The notes under the pieces were generated by a model. The model was not told the DNA's origin, made no database searches, and saw only the letters and a program-made list of their open reading frames with translations. A stretch of DNA of 64,000 nt from Selaginella moellendorffii (taxonomy: Eukaryota; Streptophyta; Lycopodiopsida; Selaginellales; Selaginellaceae), in contig NW_003314262.1 in the NCBI RefSeq assembly GCF_000143415.4, forward strand, positions 3,420,405-3,484,404, read 5' to 3'. A program made the translations under genes and the position numbers. Every line of letters begins with the position of its first letter. Within the stretch, counting starts at the first letter, position 1. Below, in pieces: positions 52,121 to 62,271 of this stretch.

Positions 52121-54268
52121 CTAATCTATACTCAAGGTTTGAGTGTCTTTGGAAGTCTGTGTGTAGGAATTTGCGAGCATGACATAGGGGCCGCACTCAC
52201 CCGACTCACGACCCGCAAACAGATCCTTGGCAGCAGCCTTGGCACCGAGGAAAGTCTCCCCGGTGGCCTTGCAAGCCGCGAGCAGCGTCGTCCACGCCAC
52301 CGCGTCCGCCTTGAACGGCATCCTCTCGATAAACCTCTCAGCGTCGGCCAGCCTGCCGGAGCGCGCCAGCAGATCGATGATGCACAAGCAGTGCTCCGCG
52401 TCGGGGAGAATGCTGTAGTCGCTGGTCATGGATCCAAAGTAGGCCAGCGCCTCGTCAACGAGCCCAGCATGGCTGCACGATGAGATGAAGATGATGAAGG
52501 TGACGGCGTTGGGTGTGTGGCCCTCGAGCTCCATCCGGTGGAACAGATCCATGGCGCGCGACCCTTTGCCATGCTGCGCATGAGAGCCGATGATCGACGT
52601 CCAGGTGACGATATCAGTGGCGGGCATCCGATTGAACACCGCCCTCGCGGTCTCTAAGCTCCCGCACTTGCCATACATGTTCACCAGCGCGGTCTCGAGG
52701 AAGCAGTCGAGCTCCACGCCACTGGTGGCGATGGCGGCGTGCACGGCGCGGCCTTGCTGTAGCGCTCCAAGGTTGAGGCACGCGTCGAGCGCGCTGACGA
52801 AGGTGATTTGGTTTGGGCGGAAGCCATCAAGGTTCATGGCGTGGTAGTGGTGGAGCGCCTCGCGGAACATCCCGTTCTGGGCGTAGGCGCCGATGAGCGC
52901 CGTCCAGGAGATCACGTCGCGGTTCTTCATGGCGTCGAAGAGTGATCGGGCGCCGCCAACGCAGCCGTGCTTGCCGTACATGGTCACCAGTGTGTTGGCG
53001 AGGAAGAGATCTTCCTCCAGCAGCGAGCTCTCGGCGAGGAGGCGCTTGACGTAGTCGACCTGCGCGAGGGTGGCGAGGCCTACGACGATGGTGCTCATCG
53101 TGAACTTGTCCGGCTTGATCCCCTCGAGCTGCATCGCCTGGAAGAGCGTGAAGGCCTCGCCGTGGCCCTGGCCATTGTGTGTGTAGGCGGCCAGCATCGC
53201 GTTCCAGCTGATGATATCTCGCGCGGTGAGGCGATCGAACGCGGCTCTAGCTTCGTCCAAGCTCTTGCACTTGGCGTACATGGTGACGAGCGAGGTGGCG
53301 ACGATGGTGTCACTGGTATCCATTCCCAGGCTGCGGATCACGCAGTCGTGGAGACGCCGGCCTTCCTTGAGAGCTCCCACGGCCGAGCATGCATTGAGAA
53401 CGGTCGAGAGAGTCTGCGAGTTTGGCCGGACTCCATGGAGGAGCATCGCGGCGAAGACCCGGATCGCCTCCCAGCCCTCTCCAGCATCGATGCACGCCGC
53501 CACCATCGCCGTCCACAGCCCAACGCTGCCGCTCACGTCGCTGCCGGAGAGTCCTTCTCTTTGATCTTCCTCGCTAGCCGCAAGAGCCGATTCAAAAGCT
53601 TGTCTGGCTTCGTCCAGGCTCCCGCATTTCCCATACAAGTTGACGAGCCCGGTTGCGACGATCAAGTCCGAGAGAAATCCCGCGCTCGCCACCCTCTCGT
53701 GGACCTTTCTCCCCTCTACGACGTCCGCGAGCCTCGTGTAGGCGCTGAGCGCGGTGCTAAACGTAAAGTTGTCCGGTTGCACGCCCTCCTGGTACATGGC
53801 CTTGAACATTCCCACAGCTTCCTCCAGATGCCCGTTCTGGGCATACGCCGAGATCATCACGTTCCACGACCGCCGGTTTCTTTGCGTGATTCGGTCGAAC
53901 GAGAGACGTGCATTCTCGACGCTGCGGCACTTGCCATACATGGTGACGAGCAAGTTGCCGAGGTGGACGCCCTGGTCCTGCCCAGACGCGGCCAGGAGAG
54001 AGTGAAGTCGCTTACCTCGGGCGATGTCTCGGGCCCTCGCGCAGTCGTGGAGCTGCTCGGCGGCGAGCTCGCCATCCAGCAGGGGCGCATTGGGCGATGG
54101 ATCCTTGGGCTGGAAGAACGACGACGAGGCATTGCTCGTCTCCTCCGGCAAGCACTGCTCTGCGGCAACAGCACCCATCTCGCTCCGTCTTCTTCTTCTT
54201 CTTGTTGAACTTTCATGATCGCTTCTCGAGAGTGCCGCCACTGTATTTGCAAATGCCGCGGCTTCCAT
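52121..54268 (-). CDS. PLS-class PPR protein
   Basis: An intronless 715-residue frame from an ATG at 54268. After about 95 residues of variable leader, PPR motifs run regularly (LGNLLVTMYGKCRSVENARL, WNVMISAYAQNGHLEEAVGM, DIISWNAMLAAYTHNGQGHG, DVISWTALIGAYAQNGMFRE, DIVTWTSIIGSHAQHGKGSR). The end has an E-type motif (AVAWTTLLAACKATGETFLG) and then a short tail without DYW. Organellar RNA binding is expected. A 60-bp piece of this gene has been copied to 43613-43672. Confidence 0.88.
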   Translation of the reverse strand: MEAAAFANTVAALSRSDHESSTRRRRRRSEMGAVAAEQCLPEETSNASSSFFQPKDPSPNAPLLDGELAAEQLHDCARARDIARGKRLHSLLAASGQDQGVHLGNLLVTMYGKCRSVENARLSFDRITQRNRRSWNVMISAYAQNGHLEEAVGMFKAMYQEGVQPDNFTFSTALSAYTRLADVVEGRKVHERVASAGFLSDLIVATGLVNLYGKCGSLDEARQAFESALAASEEDQREGLSGSDVSGSVGLWTAMVAACIDAGEGWEAIRVFAAMLLHGVRPNSQTLSTVLNACSAVGALKEGRRLHDCVIRSLGMDTSDTIVATSLVTMYAKCKSLDEARAAFDRLTARDIISWNAMLAAYTHNGQGHGEAFTLFQAMQLEGIKPDKFTMSTIVVGLATLAQVDYVKRLLAESSLLEEDLFLANTLVTMYGKHGCVGGARSLFDAMKNRDVISWTALIGAYAQNGMFREALHHYHAMNLDGFRPNQITFVSALDACLNLGALQQGRAVHAAIATSGVELDCFLETALVNMYGKCGSLETARAVFNRMPATDIVTWTSIIGSHAQHGKGSRAMDLFHRMELEGHTPNAVTFIIFISSCSHAGLVDEALAYFGSMTSDYSILPDAEHCLCIIDLLARSGRLADAERFIERMPFKADAVAWTTLLAACKATGETFLGAKAAAKDLFAGRESGECGPYVMLANSYTQTSKDTQTLSID

Positions 54269-54389
54269 GGCCTTCTCATCACCACCTCTCGTCTCTCGCG
54301 CGCTTCAAGGTAGCCAGTTTACTTAAGTTGACCAGCATTTGACCAGCTGTCGAAGCGTCCAAGAACGAAAAGATAATGAATCCACTAGC

Positions 54390-54409
54390 TCTCTCTCTCT
54401 CTCTCTCTC
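54390..54409. repeat. (CT)n microsatellite
   Basis: Ten CT units about 120 bp upstream of the PPR start codon, in possible 5' leader sequence. Confidence 0.9.
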
Positions 54410-54552
54410 CAATGGCTTGGGATATTTCGCGAGGACGACCAGCGCGATGACCATGCACCGGCCATCCGCGCTACGGCTTCACCAATCGCCTATTCAACGA
54501 CGATCGCGGCGCGTCGCAACCACGACGAGATCTTTAATCAGTTTCTTGGCCG

Positions 54553-54715
54553 ATGCAGACTAGTCTATTCTCTCTCGCGCACGGCGGCGAGCACATTTCT
54601 TCCAGCTCTCGTCGCGGCCTCTTCACGTCGGCAATGTGCGATCACTCGATGATCTTCTTGCCCGCGATCCTGGACGAGTACCGGGGATTCGCCAGCGCTG
54701 CCCGCGCATCCAGCT
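54553..54715 (+). pseudogene. Captured O-methyltransferase fragment
   Basis: QTSLFSLAHGGEHISSSSRR then LFTSAMCDHSMIFLPAILDE, YRGFASA match residues in the methyltransferase at 23726-25187 almost exactly, in opposite orientation, with two internal deletions. No dimerisation domain or catalytic part is present. Joined downstream to unrelated sequence. Confidence 0.88.
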
Positions 54716-54825
54716 CGCCAGGGAGAGAGGAAGATATGGAGAACTTGTTTGGTGCCAAGAGTGTATTGAAATCGTGCCTGGCGACTCAGCAACTTTTTGT
54801 GGAATTTTCAGCTGGCTGACTTTGA

Positions 54826-55260
54826 AAAGTTGGAGCTCGTTCCAAGTAAGAATGTGAGTTTCTCTCACTTGGAAGTTAATCAGTCTTGTTTTGAACAGAT
54901 GGCTTCTCTGGTTCATCACCAAAAATGACCAAGCCTGGAAAATCGATGCTGCCACTGATCAAAATCACGAGCACGATGGCGAGAAGTATCCTTCCACGAC
55001 TCCCGCAACAAAACTCTAGCTCTGCTGCTGATATGATTTTTATCGTTGTATAAAAACCAAGTGACTTTCAGTGCTCGCGTCTCCAGAGAAGTGTGTCCTT
55101 CTCCCTCGGGCTTGGTAAACAGTCAATTCAGTGGCGCGCGTGCTCGTGGACCCAGGCCGAGATTGGAGGCAGCGCAATTGCATCGACAGCCAAGTTGAGG
55201 AGTGCCGTCTTCGAAATGCTCATCCAGGATCAGCCGAGGGACAAATGCGACTAAAAGAAG
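54826..55260. repeat. Rearranged duplicate segments
   Basis: 54826-54920 matches 51340-51420 directly; 54900-55010 matches 43230-43370 (the small-peptide locus) directly; 55087-55140 matches 51415-51470 inverted; 55168-55240 matches the rest of the small-peptide locus (43100-43210) in the opposite orientation. This shows at least one inversion between copies. No complete gene is present. Confidence 0.65.
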
Positions 55261-55355
55261 TCCATGGCAATCAAAACGAATTGACTAAAATACAGGAAAG
55301 TGTTTAAAGGACTCTTAAAAGAGTGGAGGTGAGTTTTATTTTTTGCCAAGTAGCT

Positions 55356-56764
55356 ATGGCTCGCAACATCATCGCCGCGCCGCCGTCGCCTTATGGAGAG
55401 CACAACACGAGGAAGAGCACGAGGCCACCGCCGCATCATCGTCGGGCGCATCCGCCGTCCCCACCAGAGGCATCAGCAAAGCCCATGAGGCACAGCAGTG
55501 CCACAAAGGCTACAGGGCAGCAGCCGCTGCCACCTTCTTCCACAACAACCACTTGGCTACCGAGGAGGTATGGGCCACCGCCACCTTCTGCTCACGACTC
55601 CGTAACGTGGCAACCAAGGTCACCATCGCCACCATCGCCTGGCTGGAGCTCCTCCTCTATCGCTCCGCCTCCGCCAGCATTGTCGTCACCATCTTCAGCA
55701 GCAGTAGCAGCGTTTGTCACACCGCCTGGGCTGCTCGCGGCAGGCATCATCATGTTCCTGCTTGCTGTGGTGGCCATCGTCAGCAGCATCTGGATAGTCG
55801 TGAAGAGGAGAAGAAACAACGGCAAGGTCCTGGTGCACTTCATCGGGAGCAGCCATCTTCCTCGCGGTGCCAGCAGCAGCAATGGCAGCGAGAATACCTC
55901 GTTCCCTTGAGCGTGATTGAGGACTCACGTCTCAGGGACAAGCTCAATTCCTTCGTTGAAGAGAAGCTCAATTCCTTTGTTGGAGAGAAGGAGCAGCAGC
56001 AGCTTGGAGAGGAGAAGCAGCAGCTTGGTCGACTGTCGCAGCTAAATGCCAACAGGAGAAAAGTGGCTGGTCCTCTAGTCTTGAGGCCTCCAAGGCGACT
56101 ACCACTCCTACCTTCGGCATTTCTCATGGTGGATCCAATCTTTGGTGCACCAGCTCAAGACCGCCTGCTGCTGCCAATTCTGGAGCTGTCTACTGCCTCA
56201 ATGGAGTACCAACGTTTGCCGTTTCTCGGTGTCTACCATCCTACGGTGGATCCAATCGTAGCACCAGCTCAAGACCGCCCGCTGCTGCCAATTCTGGAGC
56301 TGTCAACTTATCAGGGAGCCTCATTGGAGTACCAACCTTTGCCGTTTCTCGGTGTCTACCATCCCACGGTGGATCAAGTCCGGCTGCTGCCACCAATTCC
56401 GGAGCTGTCAACATATGAGGACGAGCCGCCAAAGACTGATCAGGTCCAGCAGGGAGCCTCGGTGGAGTACGTCCATGGCCCTGTTCCCTTGGAGCAAATA
56501 ACTTCGCAAGGTCGGGGGCACGAGGATCCAGTGCCGAGTGTTGCACGTCCAAGCGTCAACAAATGTGACCAAGGAGACGTTGTGGATCCAGTGTCTTGTC
56601 CTGGCATTGTGTTCGATCCTGGAGATGCTATCGCTGCTCGGCTAGCGACAGCAGCAGAGAAGCGAGCGGAGATGGAGAAGGAGATCCACAAGGCCATCCG
56701 TGACGCGTGCATCGCCGAGTGTGAGCGGCTCGAGGCGAAGCGCAACCGCCACAGGCAAGTCTAA
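55356..56764 (+). CDS. Proline-rich single-pass membrane protein with tandem repeats
   Basis: Model 55356-55826 plus 55874-56764 (47-nt GT-AG intron), 453 residues. Residues 1-125 are Pro/Ser-rich and extensin-like (SPPSPGWSS, APPPPALSSPSS); 126-149 form a membrane helix (LLAAGIIMFLLAVVAIVSSI); KRRRNN follows on the presumed inner side. The second exon gives a Gln/Glu coiled coil (EKLNSFVGEKEQQQLGEEKQ) and three repeats of about 40 residues centred on LLPILELST and LPFLGVYHPTVD, then a charged end (AEKRAEMEKEIHKAIRDACI). Without the intron the first frame stops at 55908. The end AGGCAAGT at 56753 is a good GC-type donor, so a further exon is possible. It resembles a PERK receptor without its kinase. 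Function unknown. Confidence 0.55.
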
Positions 56765-58930
56765 AGTTGTGTTGATAGAGTATGACTAATGGAGGTGTTA
56801 TAGGAACCGTAAGCTTCATCGGAGAAGCCCGAGGTTCAGTCTGGAACATCACGTTTGGCTGCTGACGTGCACAACTCCTTGCCCAAGGCCAATACGAGCC
56901 TTAAGGTACCATTTTTTGAGTGAAGGTTAACGTTTGTTTGAACTAGTTTTCCACCGAGGAGGTTTAACGCTGCAGCCCGGAGCTTAGAGGCGAAACGAGG
57001 TACGCTTTTCCAGTCGTTTTGGATTCATCATATGCTCTGGTTTGCAGGCGGGATGAAGAATCACAACTAAACGGTTTTTCTAAACCGCATTAGTGCCGGA
57101 GCAAATAGCTCCCGCATTCAATCAAAATTTCAATATCTGGAGTGAAAAGAGATTGTCATCGTCAATCATACTTGACGATTGCAAGTCAGGCTCAGAAAAG
57201 GTTGCGCTTGGATTGCCAAGAAATTCACAGCTGAGAAAGAGATTGAAGACACGGACGATTATTGAGACATTTAGATTGCTTTGTTTAAGGGGACTTTTGC
57301 ACTCACTTTTAAATTGAAGTTTTTAAATTAAAGGATTTTAACCTAATTTAAAATTTTAATGCTGTTCTGCATTTACTCATTATGTCTTTACCAATGAAAA
57401 TCCGTTCACATAACCATTTATATTAGGTTATTTAATCACACTTAGTATCTTCTATGCTACAGTGACTGTGGAGGTGCTGTGAATCCCCACAGCTCCAATA
57501 TATTGGGAGCGCTCTCAAGACCCTAGTAGGTAGCGATTGCAGCGATTGAGTGCAATTGATCGATGGGTAGCAACCAGAGTCCTTCACAACTCTAGTAGCG
57601 TAAGGATTGATTGATTGCATAGCTCGAGCGATTGATTGGCACATTGACAGCACCCTACCCTTCTCGATCTTAGCATCGTCTTGCGCAGAGAAGAAATTGA
57701 AAAGGGGACTCCCTTAAGAAATATTCTTGAATATTTTAATTCTAATGCTAGAAAAGTGCAGCATTAGGATTTTAGGGAAAAATACAAAGGAAATGCTAAT
57801 TTTACCATTAGTTTAATTTAATGGTAATTTTTGGTCTGAACGAGTTACCATTAAGTTAAACTATTAAATTAGAATTTCCAAAAACTAATGTAATAGCGTG
57901 GTGGTGTGAACACATTACAATTAAATTAACTTATTTAATGGTGGGTGCAAAACGCCCCTAAATCACTAGAACTGATTTGAAATTTGAATGGAAGGTTATA
58001 ATAATATTCTCTAATACAAATAGATATAGCATATTCTAGATATAAATAATACGTGCTCATTTTTCCTGATTCATAATTTCTAATACGCATAGATATTAGC
58101 ATATTCAAGATACGAAACGTAAAAAATATGAATAATAATAGCTAGATGAAACGCTTTTTAAATGCTTTTCATTTGAAAGTTGAAAAACAGATTTGTCTTT
58201 TGGGGATGTAAGGAATGTATAGAAACAATTCCAGGCATATTTTTTATATTAATTGTAACAGTTGTGATGTTCTACTCTTAAACTTTTCTATTTAATTAAC
58301 AAGAATAATTTTTTTAATTTTAAATTAAACTAAAGTTACAGTTTCAGATTAAAATTAATAAGATATTAGGAGTATTAAATAATGCTTGGACATTCTGGCA
58401 TATTTTAAGAGTTGATATACATTTAGAAACATGTCTCAGATCATGCTCACAAAAGTCAATTATTTCACTAAGTACCTACAGTGCATGCAATGCAGCACAA
58501 TCCAGTACAATGTACCTTATTCCCTTCTGGCCATGCCAACCATTTAGTGATATGGCAACTTCCCATACAATAATCCAGCTTCAAATTCAACATGAGAATA
58601 AAAGTAGGTGACAGTATAAATAAAAATCCTACTTTCTCTATTACTGTAAATCCATCATCTTTTTCTAGTAGCTCCTTAGATCAGGGAAAAAGATCACCAT
58701 GTCCAAGTAAGTTCTTTAAGTTATGTTAAAAAAACATTCTCGAAATTATGACCAGGAAAAAGGAGCCTGTATTGAAACTAGCAAACCAAAAAATATACAA
58801 GAACTCAAAGTTTGAGAATATACCAAGAGTATGCAAGTAAAAAGACCCTTTTGTCGTCGTTTTGTATTCAACAAACATTGGTTTTCTGTTTCTTTGGAGA
58901 GTGGAGAGTGGAGTGGAAGCTTCGTCAGTC
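56765..58930. other. AT-rich intergenic region
   Basis: No gene recognised. A degenerate direct repeat (CTAATACAAATAGATATAGC at 58013 and CTAATACGCATAGATATTAGC at 58080) is present. Around 57780-57960 TTAATTTAATGGTAA and TTACCATTAAGTTAA face each other as in a decayed foldback element, but no clear ends or target duplication were found. Confidence 0.45.
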
Positions 58931-60731
58931 TCATCCTCTCATCCGTTTGGCTTGCTGTTGGTGCTGATGAAGGGTCAACTCCGATGCAGCTCTCTTGCCG
59001 TCGTGTACAAACGGACACTTGAGCCCGTTCCTGCACCCCTTCGGCGTGTTGAAATACGCACACGTCCTGCTGTTGCGTGCCCTGCTCATCCCCTTGTTCC
59101 CTGTCTCCATCCCCGGAACCAACCCATTGCCATAGTAACCATTCTGGTTTCCTGCGAGACCACCGCCACCACCACCACCACCACCACCACCACCATTAGC
59201 ACCGTGTTGCATGACAAGATCCCGGAAGTAGAGCTCGCTTTGCCTCGTCAAATTCTGTTGCTGCTGATGTTGCTGCGGCTGCGAGGTGGGATACATAAAC
59301 TGTTGCTGCTGCTGCTGCGGTTGAACCATCATCGGACTCTTGTTCATGGCTGAAAACCCCCCGAAGATCTCATCGCTCGTCGACACCGAAGCCCGCTGAG
59401 CTTGAAAGGGACTGACCCAAGCCGGAGCTGACGACGAAGAAACCGAAGCTGTCCCTGGAGGAGCCGGAGCTGGAGCAGAACCAGAGCTAGAAGCAGCCGG
59501 CGGGGATGATCCGAGAGAAGGATGCGGCGGCGGCGGTGGCGGGGGATATGAAGAAACAGCAGCCGCCGCCTCTGAAAAACCCATGGACGAAACATTTTGG
59601 GTGATGGTGCTAACAGTGGTGGAGTTACTGGTTAAGTTCTTGACTCCTGCCACCAATTGATTCGGAGGCACTGAACCATTTCCATTTGATGTATTTACCA
59701 ATGAATTGTTTCGTACACCCGAAAGGGTCTCAACGAGCGACGGGTTTGCTAGCAATTGTAAAAGCAGGCTTGGGTCTATGGCGCTGCTCACAGCCGCCGC
59801 CGCCGCCGCGGCCGCTGCGACACCAGCACCACCGCAGTAGCTTCTCGCGGCGGCGGCGGCGGCGATGGCGGCCTCGTTAGAAACTGCCGTGTGGTTAAAC
59901 CCGTAGCTGTTGTATGGCCTATCACACCCAGTTTTACCTTGCCCCGATGTGGAGGACGAGGAGGGTGCCTCGTCCCCGTCCGAGTCTTCGTCCGGAGCTG
60001 ACACGGGGATAACCAACACTAGCCTGTCGTCCAGAGGGGGCTGGATCTCATTTGGAGCTTCCGAAGGACTGTGGACACAAAGACTTGGATTAGCGGGCCG
60101 GCCGAAACAGCGAATTGAAACAGGGAAAGAACTAGGGACTGACCTGCTGGGGATCGCGGTGGAGCGTGGATACACTGCTTCTAGAGTTTTGGTCTCCCGT
60201 TGTCGCTGGATTTCTACCTCGCTGCTCCCTTCGCCAGCTTCTACGTGCCACGAGGAATCTAGTTCGATCTGCGAAAAGGGTGGAAGTTTAGAAAGAGCAA
60301 GCGAGATGGGCGATGTTCCACTACCTTTTGGGGGGACTTCCAGGGGATAGCGGCAGCTACAGAGGCAGCAACAAGCTCGGCATCGGTCTTCAAGCACGAA
60401 ACCACGCCGCCGCCAAATCCCGGAGGAAGATCATCGGTTCTTTGCATAAAGGTCGACGTTTTCCCTTGGAGCTCGTCTTGGTCTTGTGGAATTCCGGCAC
60501 GAAAGGGAGCGTCTTCCGCGAGAAACATGCGCACCTGGAACACACAACCCTTTTAACATACACATTCACAAAAAGAAATCACGCTTGCCATCTTACCTGA
60601 CAAAGATGATCCGCCGGTGCCCATGAAACCCTCTTTCCCCTCGAACGCCGGAGCCTAGTCGGGGGATTTTCGTGTGGCCGCATCATCGCCAGGCCCCCAA
60701 ATCCCGGGGGCAACGAAGTCGTGGCCGCCAT
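58931..60731 (-). CDS. CCCH zinc-finger protein with an RVxF PP1-docking motif (plant ZC3H6/30 type)
   Basis: Exons 60597-60731, 60325-60534, 60144-60268 and 58931-60068 give 535 residues. The N terminus has GKRVSWAPADHLCQVRMFLA, as in Arabidopsis CCCH proteins 6 and 30, then DDLPPGFGGG. The middle is low complexity: poly-Ala, Pro, Gln and a long Gly run, with DPSLLLQLLANPSLVETLSG, a conserved leucine-rich helix of this family. The finger RTCAYFNTPKGCRNGLKCPF, VHD is C-x8-C-x5-C-x3-H at residues 493-512. RVSW (34-37) fits the PP1-binding consensus. Probably nuclear and RNA-associated. Start chosen at the first in-frame ATG of exon 1. Confidence 0.9.
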
Positions 60732-61185
60732 TCACAAAATCGAGGCTAAAGAACTAGACGAGACGCTCGATTCGCAAAGGAATTGCCTGCTGCTACACTA
60801 GGAAATCCTATCTATTTCTCAAGAAAACAAGAAAAAGGGACCAGATCTGCTCCAAAATTTCTCCCAGATCAAATCCTCAGAGAAAGAAACGAGACGCAGC
60901 ACAATGGCGCTACAACACGCCCTCGCCTTGCCGTCGCCCCGCCGCTAGGGTTTCATACCGGACGCCATAGCCACCCAACAGTGCTAAAGACACGATAGCC
61001 ATGCGATTTCCCCGTGTGCCGCTTAATCACGCCATCCAACGGCTGCCAGCACGAAACATGGACGGTGCAGATTGAGGCCAATCGCCAGCCCTAGTCACTC
61101 GCAGCCGTTGGATTGAGGGGCTGGTGATAAACCCTAATTCCCAATCCAAGCCCTCGACAGCGCAAGGCGGCTGCGGCGTCTGGCA
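60732..61185. promoter_or_regulatory. Bidirectional promoter with telo-boxes
   Basis: 454 bp between divergent start codons. CTAGGGTTT at 60945-60953 and AAACCCTAA at 61129-61137 are telo-boxes, commonly found with ribosomal protein genes. GGGCC-type site II-like words were not confirmed. Confidence 0.6.
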
Positions 61186-61869
61186 ATGGTAAGTGTTCTT
61201 CGCTTTGATCCTGGATGCGGGAGCTCAGATCCATCGCATTCCCGGATTGTAGGGATTCAGGCGCTTTGTCGAGATCGGCCGGGTCGCCTGTATCAACTAT
61301 GGCGAAGATTACGGCAAGCTCGTGGTGATTGTGGACGTGATCGATCAGAACAGGGTAAGCCCAAGCTTGCAAGCGCGCTGTAGAGGCTAGACATTGTGGT
61401 TTTTTTTCCCAGGCATTGGTCGACTACCCCGGCATGATCAGAACGAGCATGAATTTCAAGAGACTGGCCCTCACGGACATCAAGATCGACATCCCCAAAA
61501 TGCCCAAGAAGAAGAACCTCCAGGCAGCCGTCGAATCTGCTGGTGAGAGCCTCGCTTTTCCTCTCTTCTCTTTGTTCTTTCCTCTAGTTCCAGTACTTAC
61601 AAAAAACTTCTTTTTCTCTCTTGTTTCTCTATAGAGGTCCAAAAGAAATGGGAGAACAGCTCGTGGGGACGCAAGCTCATCGTTCAGAAGAAGAGGGCTT
61701 CCCTGAACGACTTCGACCGCTTCAAAGTCATGGTCGCCAAGGTCAAGGTACGCAAGAGCAATAGCGTTTCGTGGTTTTCTCGGAGTTCACGGGTTTTTGC
61801 TGTTGCTTTTCTCAGAGGGCCGCGGTTGTGAGGCGCGAGCTTTCCCTGCTGAAGAAACAAAAGGCCTAG
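61186..61869 (+). CDS. RPL14: 60S ribosomal protein eL14
   Basis: Five exons: 61186-61188 (ATG only), 61253-61354, 61413-61542, 61635-61747, 61816-61869, totalling 133 residues against about 134 in Arabidopsis. Opens [20 protein letters not shown] and has [60 protein letters not shown] and [20 protein letters not shown], all eL14 signatures. A first exon consisting of just the start codon is unusual but common in plant ribosomal protein genes. Component of the large cytosolic subunit. Telo-boxes upstream fit co-regulation with other ribosomal genes. Confidence 0.97.
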
Positions 61870-62271
61870 AGACGCATTCTTACGCTCTAGCGAAGTTTTG
61901 TTTTGGTGTTGGTCGTAAGTCGTAACCAGACAGTGTTTCGTTTCTTGTAACACAGCCTTACATTTTGGAAGAAAAGAAAGCTCTCTTCGATTCTCTTCGC
62001 CGTGGAAACCTATGGAAACAACTTTGGAGCCTACGTGGAAACCATGATCGAAACAACTTTAGCTACGAGAATGACGAGAGGAGCTTTACTTTGGTGTCTT
62101 TACGTATCAATCAACCAATCAATCAACATTACAGTGGGAACACTTCTTTGTTGCGTACGTTTAATCACAAGGGAAGAATCGTCTGACGGTATGTTGCCTA
62201 AAGCGGCCGCGTGTGCTGTGTGTGTGTGTGATCATCAAATCAACTTTGATCTTTCATCGTCTCTCACCTAA
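61870..62271. other. Intergenic, 3' ends of convergent genes
   Basis: Holds the two 3' UTRs and a short TG run near 62219. Nothing else is seen. Confidence 0.5.

Noticed and set aside
52967-54208. A 413-codon plus-strand frame opposite the PPR gene
   Set aside because: Antisense of a GC-rich PPR coding region; the minus strand has perfect PPR motifs, the plus strand has none.
57780-57960. Possible MITE with facing TTAATTTAATGGTAA arms
   Set aside because: Arms are short and AT-rich; no target duplication or paired terminal repeats could be placed.
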